Assembly (NCBI GenBank): GCA_035048495.1
Contig: CM068552.1
Coordinates: 14,070,501-14,134,500, forward strand
Origin: Euptelea pleiosperma
Taxonomy: Eukaryota; Streptophyta; Magnoliopsida; Ranunculales; Eupteleaceae
DNA length: 64,000 bases
Direction: 5' to 3'
A program made the position numbers and the translations under genes. Within the stretch, counting starts at the first letter, position 1; each line of letters opens with the position of its first letter. Of the stretch, positions 44,268 to 55,282 are shown piece by piece. Below the pieces are notes generated by a model that did not search any database, was not told the DNA's origin, and worked only from the letters and a program-made list of their open reading frames with translations.

Positions 44268-44884
44268 TCAGAATGCGTGCCAGAGAATCCCATGTTGTTT
44301 GCCCATATGGGGTTGCAAATGCTAGAGCTTTTTTTAGCTGGGGGAAGCTCAAAAGTCATCACCTGATCAAAGAGGGAGAAGCTAGTAGGTAGTAAGAGGG
44401 TGGTTTTCTTCAATTGAATAGTTATTTGAGACCTGAGAACAGTTGGTAGATATTCACAGTTCCAATTTGATGTATGGAAGGAATAACACTGCCTGTAGGG
44501 ATAGAAACATCTGTATTACATCCTACTGTAAAGGGTGTCCAAGCAATGGATGTTGTGGGGTAAATAAAGGAAGAAAAAAGACTCACTTGCCTTGTGAGAC
44601 AGTACTGAGATTCCAAGAAAATGATGCCTAATTGCTTCAAAAATTCAGGGAGTAGTTTTGAAATCCTTTCAACAGATTATATATTATGATATTTTATGGT
44701 GTTTAAGCCCCACTTTTGGATAAAGAAAAATCATTTTGTTCTATATTGATGCCATAGCCCATGTAGTAAGTTGATGTAATACTACCTGAAAGCAATTTGT
44801 TCAATATGGAAATAAATTGCAATATACATTATTATGTTGTCATTACGCACGTATCTAACGGCTTGCATGCAAATGGTAATATCC
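44268..44884 (+). other. 3' flank and presumed UTR of APT copy 2
   Basis: Collinear with 15800-16392. No gene. Confidence 0.5.
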
Positions 44885-45135
44885 AAGGTTTTATTTTGTA
44901 TGACCCGTTATAATAATGTTACCGTTATGACTGTTTTAATGGCCAATATACAGGGTCACATGAAGTAAAAAAAATGGTTTTTATCAAAAAACATCCGTTA
45001 TAACGGGTGTTGCAACGGCTATCCCATTTTTCAGTAAAAAGTGTTTTACGGACATAACGTAACGGGGTGAGGAGTTACCATTATAACGGCTGTTTATTTC
45101 TTTAAAACGGCCATTTTTTTAAACCATTTTATATA
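44885..45135. mobile_element. AACGG-rich element between APT copy 2 and CLPR1
   Basis: Borders AAGGTTTTATTTTG and ..TTTTTTTAAACCA enclose dense GTTATAACGG words. It is absent from the corresponding flank of APT copy 1. Same family as 2170-2530. Confidence 0.6.
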
Positions 45136-45619
45136 TCTAGATGTTTATTAACTTAAAATTTTGATAATATATCCTTATAAATTTGGGCTAGAGCTATAAG
45201 CCAATTGTAACTGCTAATCAAGTTGGACAATTCATTTTAGTGGGCCACTCCAATTCTCAATCTTAGTTCTCCGATCAAGGACTACAACTTCGTTCATGGT
45301 ATTTTTATTTTTATTTTTTTGTAATCATGGTAAAAAAGAATTAATCCACGGTGAAAGAAGAAAAAAATCGGATTAATCATATGGCTTATCATCAATCTAT
45401 TTCACCAAATGAACGGTCTGGATCGATGAGTCTGTGGGCCCATGATGGTGCACTTTCAAGTGTACAAGTTTGCCGATCCATGTGGATGCATAAGAACCTC
45501 TTAAGCTTGAGAGGAAAAAAGGATGAAAAAGAAATAAAAACCTTAACCGTTCTCGTCTCCAGTTCTCTTCATACGAGGTGATATTGAGAAGGGTTTTTGA
45601 ATTGCAGAGAAAACCATCC

Positions 45620-48600
45620 ATGGCGACCTCGTTAATCTCTTCTGTAACTGCTCCTCCAATCTCACCCACCATGACCATGGACGCCTCTCGAAATCCAGAA
45701 CAATTTTCTGGGTTTGTGTTCCCCAAGAGCTCCTTTGTTTGTGGTGACACCAAGAAGCTTTTCTCAGCTACCTCTCCTTCTCTGCTTAGTTCGACAAGAA
45801 GACAAACAGTCCGGAGATTTAAGTCTACCTCCGCTACGAGCTCTTTCGATCACATCCCCAAACGCTTCAAGGAAGAGAATCTTTCAGACGGATGTGAGTC
45901 TCGAGATAATTCCAATCTCTACTCCCGTTTCAATTTCAATTTATGCTCCTAATAGTGCCCTCTTTTGCCCCCTTTTAGTTACTTGGGTTTTATTCTTCTG
46001 TATTAATTCTACTTCTGGAGATTGTTTTTGGCAGTTCGGTTGAAGAAATTTTGATGGGTTCCTCTCTTTGAGTTTTTGCAACTAGGTTTTGAGACTTTAG
46101 GTTGTTATTTTCAGAAATAAATGGAAATATCACGCCCTTTCAGCATACCCACCTGTAAAAACAGAAGAGAAAACAAAATAAATTGCTAAGTGGGGAAGGT
46201 AAATTTCAAACCTGACTTTGTTGTTGTCAATGGGATTACTTGTATATAGTCTTCGCTTCGGTACCCACTTAGGAGAATTTTCCGATCACATTTAATGAAA
46301 CAAGAACCATCTATGTAAGGCTGGGATGTGGTTATTGACACCCAACCTGCCTGTTCAGATTAGGTTTCCGATTTGGTTGGGTCCAATAACTTTGCTTGTT
46401 AGTAAAATCATGCCTTAGGTTTGCCTGATCGCTCTTTTTTGTACACTCAAAATTTGCTTGAAGCCTTGAATACATTTGTGTAGCTTTTGTGTTCCATAGC
46501 TAATTGACTTGTTATACTAAACATGACGTTTTCGGTTGAGCAATTCTAGTGTGTATTGCAGTTTTTCGTTGTTTACTTATAAATGTTGATTTCTTAATAA
46601 ATCACCTTCAATTTGCTTGACAGATTGAAATTGTAGTGGTCTTTGACTTTATAGTTGCCTTTGAAAACTCCACCCCACATCCCCTGTAGAGTCATCTACG
46701 TGAGGGTTCACCTGAGGAAGGGGACCCCTAAATCATATGAAGTTTGTGTTTTTTTTTCTTCCTTTTGACAGGTCAGTAAGAGATTTTATTAATATATTAA
46801 AAGGAGTATGTGTCAAGGTGCGCGCCTTAAGCGCAAGGCGCACCTAAAGCGCCTTAGAAGGGTCAAGGCGAGGCGCGTTTAGTAAGGCATGCGCCTTATG
46901 CTCAAGGCACGCGTCTCACTAAAATACATGTTTTTTTGTAAAATTTTTGTACTTTGGCCTATTATATTAAGCATCGGTATGATAGGAAAGATACAATTGA
47001 ACCTATCTCATTGAAAAGACATTGATGAAAGTAATGAATGGCTACTTTGGGAGATAGAAACAAAAGGTGGAGAAACAAAAGATGAATTGGTGTTTTGAGG
47101 ATGATAGCTTGACATAGAATGTTGTTGCGAGAGCTACTGGAGTTGGTGAATCAACATCTAGATCAAGGTCAAGAGCAAGGGCAAGGGCTTCAATAAGGGA
47201 GACGGAAGAGGAAGAGGCCAATTCGGAGGAGACAGAAGAAGAAGAATATATTGAGGGGGCTAACACATCCGATGATGATGGGGATAAGGCTAATGATTAT
47301 ATTTTTGATGATGACAATGTTAACTAGAACTAATTGTGGGCTATTCGAGTTTTAAACATTTTCTATCTTTTATGTTTTATAGCTTTTTGATTACTTGTCT
47401 TGTATTTAGATAATGACAATGTTAACTAAAACTGCTTTTAGGTTACTTGAGATTTTCGACATTTGCTATCTTTTATGTTTTATAGCCTAATGATTACTTA
47501 TTTTGCTATTTTATGATGTTATTTTTCAAAAAATAATTTATATTTCTTATATTTATTATAATTTTTAATATTACGCCTCATTTCAGTCAGGCGCGTGCCT
47601 CGCCTTGCGCCTCAGGCGCCAGAGGTCCTAGCTCTTTAAGTGCGCCTTGCGCCCTTAACTACCTTGTGTGCACCACTTGCGTATCCATTGTAAGTCCTCA
47701 AAAGTGTGGAATCGGTTTTTCTCTCTTGTTGGTGTAGGTTGGGTGATGCGTGAGAAGCTAGATGATCTTGTTGTCAAGTGGTTTTGCAAAGTGCTTGATA
47801 CTAAGGAAAGAATCTTTGGAGTTTGCTTTTGTATGCTCTTTGTTGGGAGATTTGGAAAGAGAGAAATAAGAGGATTTTTCATCAAAAGTAAAGACAAGTG
47901 ACGCGGTGTTAGTTATTACCAAGTGGAAGATCATTAAGTGGGCCTTAATTTTAAAGGAATTCACAGATTTTCGTCTTCGGGACTAAAATAAATTGGAGAA
48001 CACTTTTGAATGTAAATCTCCCAAGGAGAAAGTGGCCCCTTGACTTGTCCAAAAAAAAGTGCCACCTAGATGGAAGAAACTGGGTAACAATAGAATCAAA
48101 CTTAACAAAGGAGGATGTTCCCTTTGAAACCCCGGTCCAGCCGTTGGAGGAGAGTTTTTAGAAAAGACAAGGGTGAGACATGATTATTTATCAAAAAAAA
48201 AAAAGGGGTGAGACATTGAAGAATTATTCCAGGCTATGTTGCAGAGATATAGGTACGGGTGTTAAAGTCCAACGGGTGCAGAGTGTGAAAAATAGGATTC
48301 GAGGACTCGGGAATATACTTATAATAATGTGAAATGAAGTAATCATTTTTATATAATGAGGATCATAGTGGATAATGTCATAGAATATCTTATGATTTGT
48401 GTTATATAATTGTATACGTAAATATGTATATGTAATGTTATATTTATTGCATAGAATGCTTCAATTGTAAAAGGTAGAACTAATACGTATGGCAAATGTT
48501 AATTAGTATCTTGCAAGTACGGAAAGAAAAAACAAAATAGAATTTGAAAATGTCGCACAAGAATCCGTGTCGTGTCGGACTCTGACATGGGTACTTTTGA

Positions 48601-51600
48601 GAAGGCTTAAATTTTTTGTTGCAATTGCTTTAGTGGCCCTTTCACGGTGAAAGGCGACCCTGGCATTGTTTTCGGGTTGGCTTCAGGAGCAGAGAGTGGT
48701 CCCTGGAGACTAGCTGACATTGTAGAGCAAGTTAAAGATGTTAGTCTAGGGCTCAATATTTTTATCCAGACTCACTTTTAGAAGTGCTAATGAGAGTGCC
48801 AACTCATAACCAAAAGGTGTTCACAGGCGATAGTTGTCTTGTGTTTTTGGTAACATTGGTTCAAAGAATGTCAGGAAACAATTAAATGCATACCAATCTT
48901 CCTTTGGACAATTAACTCCTTATCAATTTCTGTAAACTTAACCCCAAGAAAATATATACTTGGCCTGGACCTTGCATCAGAAAAGATCAAGGGTTGCTTT
49001 TGATGTGAACTACCCCATCTTGATTTTTTCTTGTGATGATCAAATTATCTATATATACGGCACACATATATCTATTTGTAATGACCTCAGATGGATGAAT
49101 ATATGTTCTCTTGAGGTGTATAAGGTACTATTGGAAGGATTGCACGGGTTTTAGATTTTATGTTGTTGATTCACTATGTACAGTTCTTTAAGATTGGTAG
49201 GACTCCTACCATTCGATCCAATGGGTTCTCTAGCATTGGCTGGCATGGTATGCATTTCCTGTTCCATTTGGCTCACTCATGTAATCAGTATTTCCCCTAT
49301 CCATTGTTATCTCTTTTAGGTTTAAGTTTCTACACAATAGCAATAATGATTCTATTCGTCTTGAATACTTGTCTCATTTGCTTTTCTACAGTGATGGACA
49401 ACTATAAAAATGCTCCCAAACACCTTTATGGCCTTAATCCTTCACAAATGGACATGTTCATGACAGAAGATAGCCCCGTCAGGCGACAGTCAGAAAAAGT
49501 CACAGAGGTCCTCTGTTTTTAGTTTTATTTTGTTGCTAAATCATCTTCATATTTAATCTGAGGAACAATGTGATATTCCCGGGACTGTTGCAATAGCCCC
49601 AGACTACCATATGATCAACAAGCTCATGGCCAAAGGTCCATAAAAAAGTTTATTGACCATACTGTCAGGATCATCCAATTGGGCTATATCAAATACAAGA
49701 GGTGGCCACCCTTGAATCGGACCGTCTGTATCAATGAGGATGTGCACTTGTGTCTGGTGGGGATCCCTGGATTTTTATACATAACTGGCCTGGGACTATC
49801 ATATTCTATTGGTACTCGTGTTTCTTTTCCAAATAATGGGTGTTCACAAAATTAGCATCTGAATCTTATTTGCAGCAGGATTAGTGAGGGCAGAGCGATC
49901 TCATATTTTAGAAATTTGTAACAGGAAAGCATTTCATCAGCCAGGAATTATCTAGATCATGGAGGAATGTGGAGTGCATCAGGCATGAAGGACGCAGGTC
50001 CTTCAAGGTATAGTATGAGTGTAAGCATGTATCGTGGTGGAGCCAGAGGATATGGAAGACCCAGAAGTGCTCCTCCAGATTTGCCTTCTTTACTCTTGGA
50101 TGCTCGGATCTGCTATCTGGGCATGCCTGTAAGACATTATACTCAAAGCTTGTTTGATTCTCTGATGTGTGAACAATCTAGATTTTCTGATGTCGCATTG
50201 CGTTTGCATCCCTTACCCATGTAATTTTGATCTTCTCCTTTGTCTGCTTGATAACAGATTGTTCCTGCAGTAACTGAGCTTCTTGTTGCTCAACTCATGT
50301 GGTTGGATTATGATAACCCCTCCAAACCTATATATTTATATATAAATTCATCTGGGACACAGGTTAGCACTGGAACGAAGTCTTCTATATTGAAGATTCT
50401 TTTCCTAGAGACATTTAAAGGCTAAATGATGTAGGAGATATTGTCTCCCCACCTGCCAGAATTACTTTTGGATTTGATTTTTACTCCTTATTGGTTTGGT
50501 ACCGTCATGCTATTACCAGAATGAGAAGATGGAGACTGTTGGATCCGAAACTGAGGCATATGCAATCGCTGACACCATGGCTGTAAGCTTTCTCATTTAA
50601 TTCTGTTGGGCATTAACTGCTTTATTCAGGAATATTTAAACGGGAAAATGTGCTTGGCTCTTCATGTAGTATTTTGCTTCGGTATTTTATCCACCAGATT
50701 TGTTCTGAATCTGCAATATAAAATTCTTGAGTTTCTACGATTTCAGATCTTTACCTTTGAAAAGGAAAGTGATCAAATTTTCATTTTTGCTCAATCTTGA
50801 TTGGTTGATTATTTTTTATTCCATCAATCAACCTTCGTTGACATTATGCATGCTTTCCTTGATTTTTGCCTGCAGTACTGCAAATCCAAAGTCTACACAG
50901 TGAATTGTGGCATGGCATATGGTCAAGCAGCAATGTTGCTATCACTTGGAGCGAAGGGTTACCGTGCTTTGCAGCCAAATGCTTCCAGTATGATTCATCT
51001 TTATTTTTGACAAATTAATCATACTTTCTTTCTGAGTAAACTTGATGTTCCCTAGGAGAAGATGTGCTTCCTAAACCTAATACTACACATAGCCCTCCCA
51101 ACTTATTATCTGTGGACCACCTCTTGTATGGGCATAGCCTGAAATCATACCAGGCAGACAGATCTTAAGACCCAATATATGGAGATTTTTTTTCCAAATT
51201 CCTTATCTTATCTGTTCCTAATTATCCAAGTTCTAGATCTCTATTAAGTTACTCCAGTCGGACAAAATTTGAGCTATGCCTTCAGTGGCCTGCCGGTTGA
51301 GCAGTTTAGATTGAATTGTTTGGCCTGTTGTCCAATCCAGTGTAGGGAGCATTGCATCTCCCTTTTTTTTAGCATTGCATCTCCCTTTCTCCATGGTTTC
51401 TCACCAGGTTATATTGGACTGCAGCAAAATTATATTTGCCGAAAGTGAACAGATCAAGCGGGGCAGTGATTGACATGTGGATCAAGGTACTCCCTCTGGC
51501 TCGTCTCCTCTCTTTCACTCTCATTCTCGCTCCCCTGGCTCTTTTCTGAGTTAACTTTCTCCAGGCAAAAGAGCTAGACGCAAACACCGACTACTACATT

Positions 51601-51924
51601 GAGCTATTAGCTAAAGGAATTGGGAAACCAAAGGAGGAAATCTCAAAAGACATCCAGCGTCCCAAATATTTCCAAACGCAAGAGGCCATTGCATATGGCA
51701 TTGCTGATAAGATAATTGACGCTAGGGATGGCGCATACGAGAAACGGGTAAAGCTTCCATTTCAATGCACTTAGTGTTCTTCAGATACATTGACTTGTTT
51801 CCATGTCTTTTACTAACTATAATCTAATGTGATCTGCCAGAACTACGAAGAGATGCTCACTCAATCAAAAGCCATGCGAAGGGGAGGAGCTGGGCCACAG
51901 GCAGCTCCTTCCGGATTTAGGTAG
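45620..51924 (+). CDS. CLPR1: Plastid ClpR1, noncatalytic subunit of the Clp protease core
   Basis: ClpR1 sits in the mixed ClpP/R ring of the stromal Clp protease. Nine exons: 45620-45893, 49392-49507, 49925-50128, 50258-50362, 50520-50582, 50876-50987, 51425-51486, 51565-51747, 51841-51924. They total 1203 bp, 400 residues, close to Arabidopsis CLPR1. Exon 1 encodes a Ser/Thr-rich transit peptide. Landmarks are LYGLNPSQMDMFMTEDSPV, PPDLPSLLLDARICYLGMP, LLVAQLMWLDYDNPSKPIY, METVGSETEAYAIADT and CGMAYGQAAMLLSLG. The last replaces the catalytic Ser of ClpP (AAS becomes AAM), and the catalytic His region reads KLYLPK, so the subunit is inactive as the family predicts. All junctions are GT..AG and in phase. 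Intron 1 (3.5 kb) holds an hAT-like element and a LINE end. APT copy 2 lies 1.35 kb upstream on the same strand. Confidence 0.95.
46814..47666 (+). mobile_element. Degraded hAT-like element in CLPR1 intron 1
   Basis: The ends are imperfect inverted repeats of about 80-100 bp dominated by GGCGC and GCGCC words (left CAAGGTGCGCGCCTTAAGCG, right GCGCCCTTAACTACCTTG). Inside, a plus-strand frame at about 47118-47327 ends in an acidic tail (ETEEEEANSEETEEEE; SDDDGDKANDYIFDDDNVN, stop TAG). This resembles the C-terminal tail of plant hAT transposases; the rest of the transposase is missing. A clear 8-bp duplication is not visible. Confidence 0.5.
47310..47510. repeat. Tandem duplication of about 110 bp inside the hAT-like element
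   Basis: The blocks GACAATGTTAACTA and TATCTTTTATGTTTTATAGC occur in the same order at about 47316-47382 and again at about 47415-47485. The repeat takes in the stop codon region of the acidic frame. Confidence 0.65.
47685..47990 (+). pseudogene. LINE ORF2 C-terminal remnant (zf-RVT region) in CLPR1 intron 1
   Basis: A plus-strand translation gives a VWNRFFSLVGVGWVM..LVVKWF segment. After a one-base shift comes LCWEIWKERNKRIFHQK (about 47838-47889), the standard 'W-x-ERN-R-F' end of the zf-RVT region of plant LINEs. No upstream reverse transcriptase remains. Confidence 0.7.
47991..49391 (+). other. Remainder of CLPR1 intron 1
   Basis: AT-rich intronic sequence without recognised element. 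An A-run near 48190 may be the tail of the LINE remnant. Confidence 0.5.
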
Positions 51925-52930
51925 ACAGAAGCAGTAGTGTGTCATGAAAATCTTTTTTCTGTGCATGAAGATGACATCTGGTTCATGACTGCGAACACAA
52001 GAAGAAAGGATTAAACAAAACAAGTAAGAAGGTGCTTTTGATCAGATTGTATGGTTTTATTCCCCCCACAGTACTTATAAATGGACACGACAGCAAGATT
52101 CAAAAGGGACTATTATAAGATCACAACGAGTAGGTAATGTTACCGTTATATCATAAGAGGGTAAAAAGTCTTTTTTTTTAAATTCATTTTTCAGCTAATT
52201 ATAAATAATGGTTAATGACTGTTAAACGGCTGACTGTTATAACTGTTAATTAAGTTATGTTTTTAGCATTGAATTCCAAATAACATAATGTGTTTGGAGT
52301 TTTTAACCTTTGTAAGCAGAACCTCCTACCGGAAGGGGCATTAAATGGGTTGGGCCAAGGGTGGATTGAGGTAGATCCATATTCAGATCCGCATTTTAAC
52401 ATGCTGGTCCAGATTCGACTTAGATCCATGTCCCTTGATCTATATCCAAACCACAACCCATGTAACAGTATACATATCCAACCTATATACACACATACGG
52501 GTCGGATCCCCTCCAAACTACATATTTTCAATAAGGATCCAAGGCCAAATACCATATCCGACCCAATCCAAATTCGTAATTCAAATTGGATCCACTACCC
52601 TATGTCCTCGTTTTCTATCTGAATCTATTTTAAGGATCTAAACTCGCAAAAATATTGGTTTGCATTAGATCGGATCTTGCGTCAGATCTGTCTTGTTTCA
52701 TGCCCTACTACTAGGGATGCTACTCTCAAAGAAACCTCGTGGTTTCGGAACTAATCCTTCCTTGAACCTCGCTCCCAAAATGTTTAAACCTCACTCCAAA
52801 AATATGGAAGCTAGTTCCATTTATTTATGACAGACTTTTTATTTCCCTTGATATCACTCAAGACTCCAGTATGGGGATGCTCCCTTTCCAAACAAATAGC
52901 TCCTGTTAACCAGGAGGGGGGAGACTCACC
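51925..52930. other. CLPR1 3' flank and intergenic stretch
   Basis: A weak AACGG-rich patch lies at about 52075-52265. At 52320-52690 there is a stretch with GATCC-rich words (ATCCATATTCAGATCCG and the like) similar in flavour to 32770-33170. No gene. Confidence 0.45.
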
Positions 52931-53270
52931 CTATACTAGAGTAGAGCAAAAGGTTTTTGCGCATTGGACGATGGTATGAGCCACAGAGTTACCAAGTCGA
53001 GAGACAAAATCAAAAGAAACTTCATCAAAACCAGAAGAAACCATCAGAATGTTTTCCAGCAGAGGTGCCACACGCCAGCTAGCATCTGCCTCACCCTTTC
53101 GCAGCCCATCAGTCAGCTCCTTTGCATCTGTCTCGATGATGATCTTGGCTGGCTCTTATCTTTTTATGCACTGATCAGTGTGAAGTTGATGGAAGATTTC
53201 TTGGATGGGTCACAGATGAAAAATCAGTCATGGCGGATGCCACCCCATGCCAAATTTAATTTTCCTCTTG
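52931..53270 (-). pseudogene. LINE ORF2 RNase H-like remnant, antisense
   Basis: The minus strand reads WGGIRHD, then after a damaged stretch AKIIIETDAKELTDGLRKGE (about 53092-53153, acidic motif E-T-D), then VAPLLENILMV, FDFVSRLGNSVAHTIVQCAK (motif 'R-GN-AH'), and a TAG at 52931-52933. These are the motifs of the RNase H domain of plant LINEs. Stops in the upstream part show it is dead. Confidence 0.75.
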
Positions 53271-55282
53271 GAACTTGTCAATTGTTGAATAAAGCGAGCT
53301 TAGTTGGAGTTACTTCACCATCCATTTGAAGCTTTCTGTACAAAGTTGCAGAAATAACCAATGTATTCAAAACAGTGTTAAAATGCAGGATAAACCAATT
53401 TTTTGCCCACCAAAAATATTGAAATAAAAATTAGACCGGTGGCCCAACCGACAAGATGGTGGATTCGGGTGACTGGATCAACAAAAATATAAAGATGCAA
53501 GAGTTTTTTTTTTAAGTTTTTTTAAATATTGGACCGTAAAAATAGGATCAAACCCCAAAAACTTATACTTGGTGTCTTAACAACTTGTTTTACTGCTGTA
53601 TGATGTTCATATTTAGACTTCAACATCATCTTTCCTATGGACATCCTCTTCTTTCCGGTAAAATAACCACTCAATTTTTTCTTGATAGGCAACCAGACTA
53701 TCAATCTTGACTCTCTTTCGGCAATAGTCAGTTCACACCTCTGCAACCGATCATCCACTATTGCATCTCCAAAATGACTTCCAAGCAAGGGTCCTATCTA
53801 AGTGGCCATTTGGCAACACCATAAAAAGTTGCTTTAAAATCAAAAAAACAGGAAGTTTATTTGGATAACATAGAAAGTTGCTTTAGAAGGAAATAATTTT
53901 TTTTTTTTCTACTTTTTTGCTTCTTGTTTCAAGTGAAGACTCAATTTAAATACATGTCGAATTGGATTTTTAAGTGGAACTTTAATAATATTCCATCAGT
54001 CCATCCCCAAAAATGCCTGGTGGAATTCTTTTGGGTCCACTGACCACAAATGTTTGAATCCAACAGCCACAAATCACCAATCACTTATCTTTCATGGAAG
54101 TCCACCTAGGGTTGACCAAACATTCACGGTCGATGGGCCAAAGTCATAGCACATGGCACTTTTGGGAGGTGGTGTATCACAATTGCTCTCCTGCCGCAAA
54201 GAGCAAAGTTTTTCTCAGGTTGGACCCATTGACAGGTCCTACACCCACCTAGGATATCTTTTATGCGAAATGACCGTAGCTTCAAAAAATAGAGCATAAA
54301 TTGCAAAAAAAATTGCAGCAAAAGATCACTTGATGCACACCTTCAACGCAGAGGATGAACCAGAAAAAAAAATTGGTACGTAGACTACTTTTCATGGTTC
54401 GTTTATTCCACCGCATCACTTGTTTTCCTAAATAAAGGGTTGGATATTGGCCTGGGCCTGGTTCAGCACCTTCCTAGCCCAGCCAGAAATATCTCAACCA
54501 AAACACCCATTAAAAGGTTTTACTTATGGGTTGGTTTCCAAAGACTTCTTAAGGTACGTTTGGTTACAAAAAACAAGTTTATCCTGGAAAGTTTAACCCA
54601 GTATACCCAGTGCAGTAACTCTCTTTTATGGGAGTGATCTAGCTCTGGGTTTTGTTTGAAAAACGCACTATGTGCCTGTGAGAGGTCTACAATCCATTCC
54701 TCACATAATCTCTGCAGTTAAATCATTGTTGACCAAATGAAATTTAATATGGCTCCCATTAAACTTCATTACCTAACCCCCTCAGTGTTCGAAAAGGACG
54801 GTGATGTAGAGCTATTCAAACTTGCCGGTGACAGTTCTCTCTTGCTTACACAAAAAATGGAAGAATAAGGTCTTCATTTACTCATTCAAATTGCAAACAA
54901 CACCCTCCATACAATGCTAAAGCAATACACATTTTAATAAATAATGAAGCAAGACCTGCAATAACAATTCTTCTGAGGCTTACGAGTAAATCAAGATTAT
55001 GGTAGAAGTGCAGTGGATTTCATTAATCAAATTGACCAGCTGAGAAGGGACCATATGACATAAGTTTGTTTGTTACAACTGCTTATGTTAGGCATTTCAT
55101 CAACTAGTGGAAGCATGGTTGGGAGGCTGAAAGGAAAATCTTAACTGACTTGGATTCAAATATGGGGTCCTGGGTTCAAGTTCAGCACTATCAAGGGAAT
55201 GAAGACATACATCTCTGCAGTATTGTATCAATGAAGAAAATGTTCAAAAAGATATATTGAACAAAAGTGTCTACATCTTGAA
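53271..55282. other. Intergenic stretch between CLPR1 and BUB3
   Basis: The two genes converge here. At about 54000-54190 an inverted-repeat pair with the shared phrase text (GGTCCACTGACC; GTCCACCTAGGGTTGACC) marks one more foldback copy. The minus-strand open frame at 53522-53788 has no domain that I recognise. No other gene seen. Confidence 0.45.

Larger units (their letters stand above)
27130..46135 (+). repeat. Segmental duplication, unit B (APT copy 2 + start of CLPR1)
   Basis: This unit is collinear with 7810-25995. It is longer inside APT (13-kb intron 3) but much shorter between APT and CLPR1 (about 0.7 kb against 9 kb), because the insertions in the two units are different. The right border falls in CLPR1 intron 1. 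Confidence 0.85.

Noticed and set aside
53522..53788. 88-codon minus-strand open frame
   Set aside because: No domain, no splice signals and low-complexity surroundings. Could be TE debris, but I cannot support any assignment.
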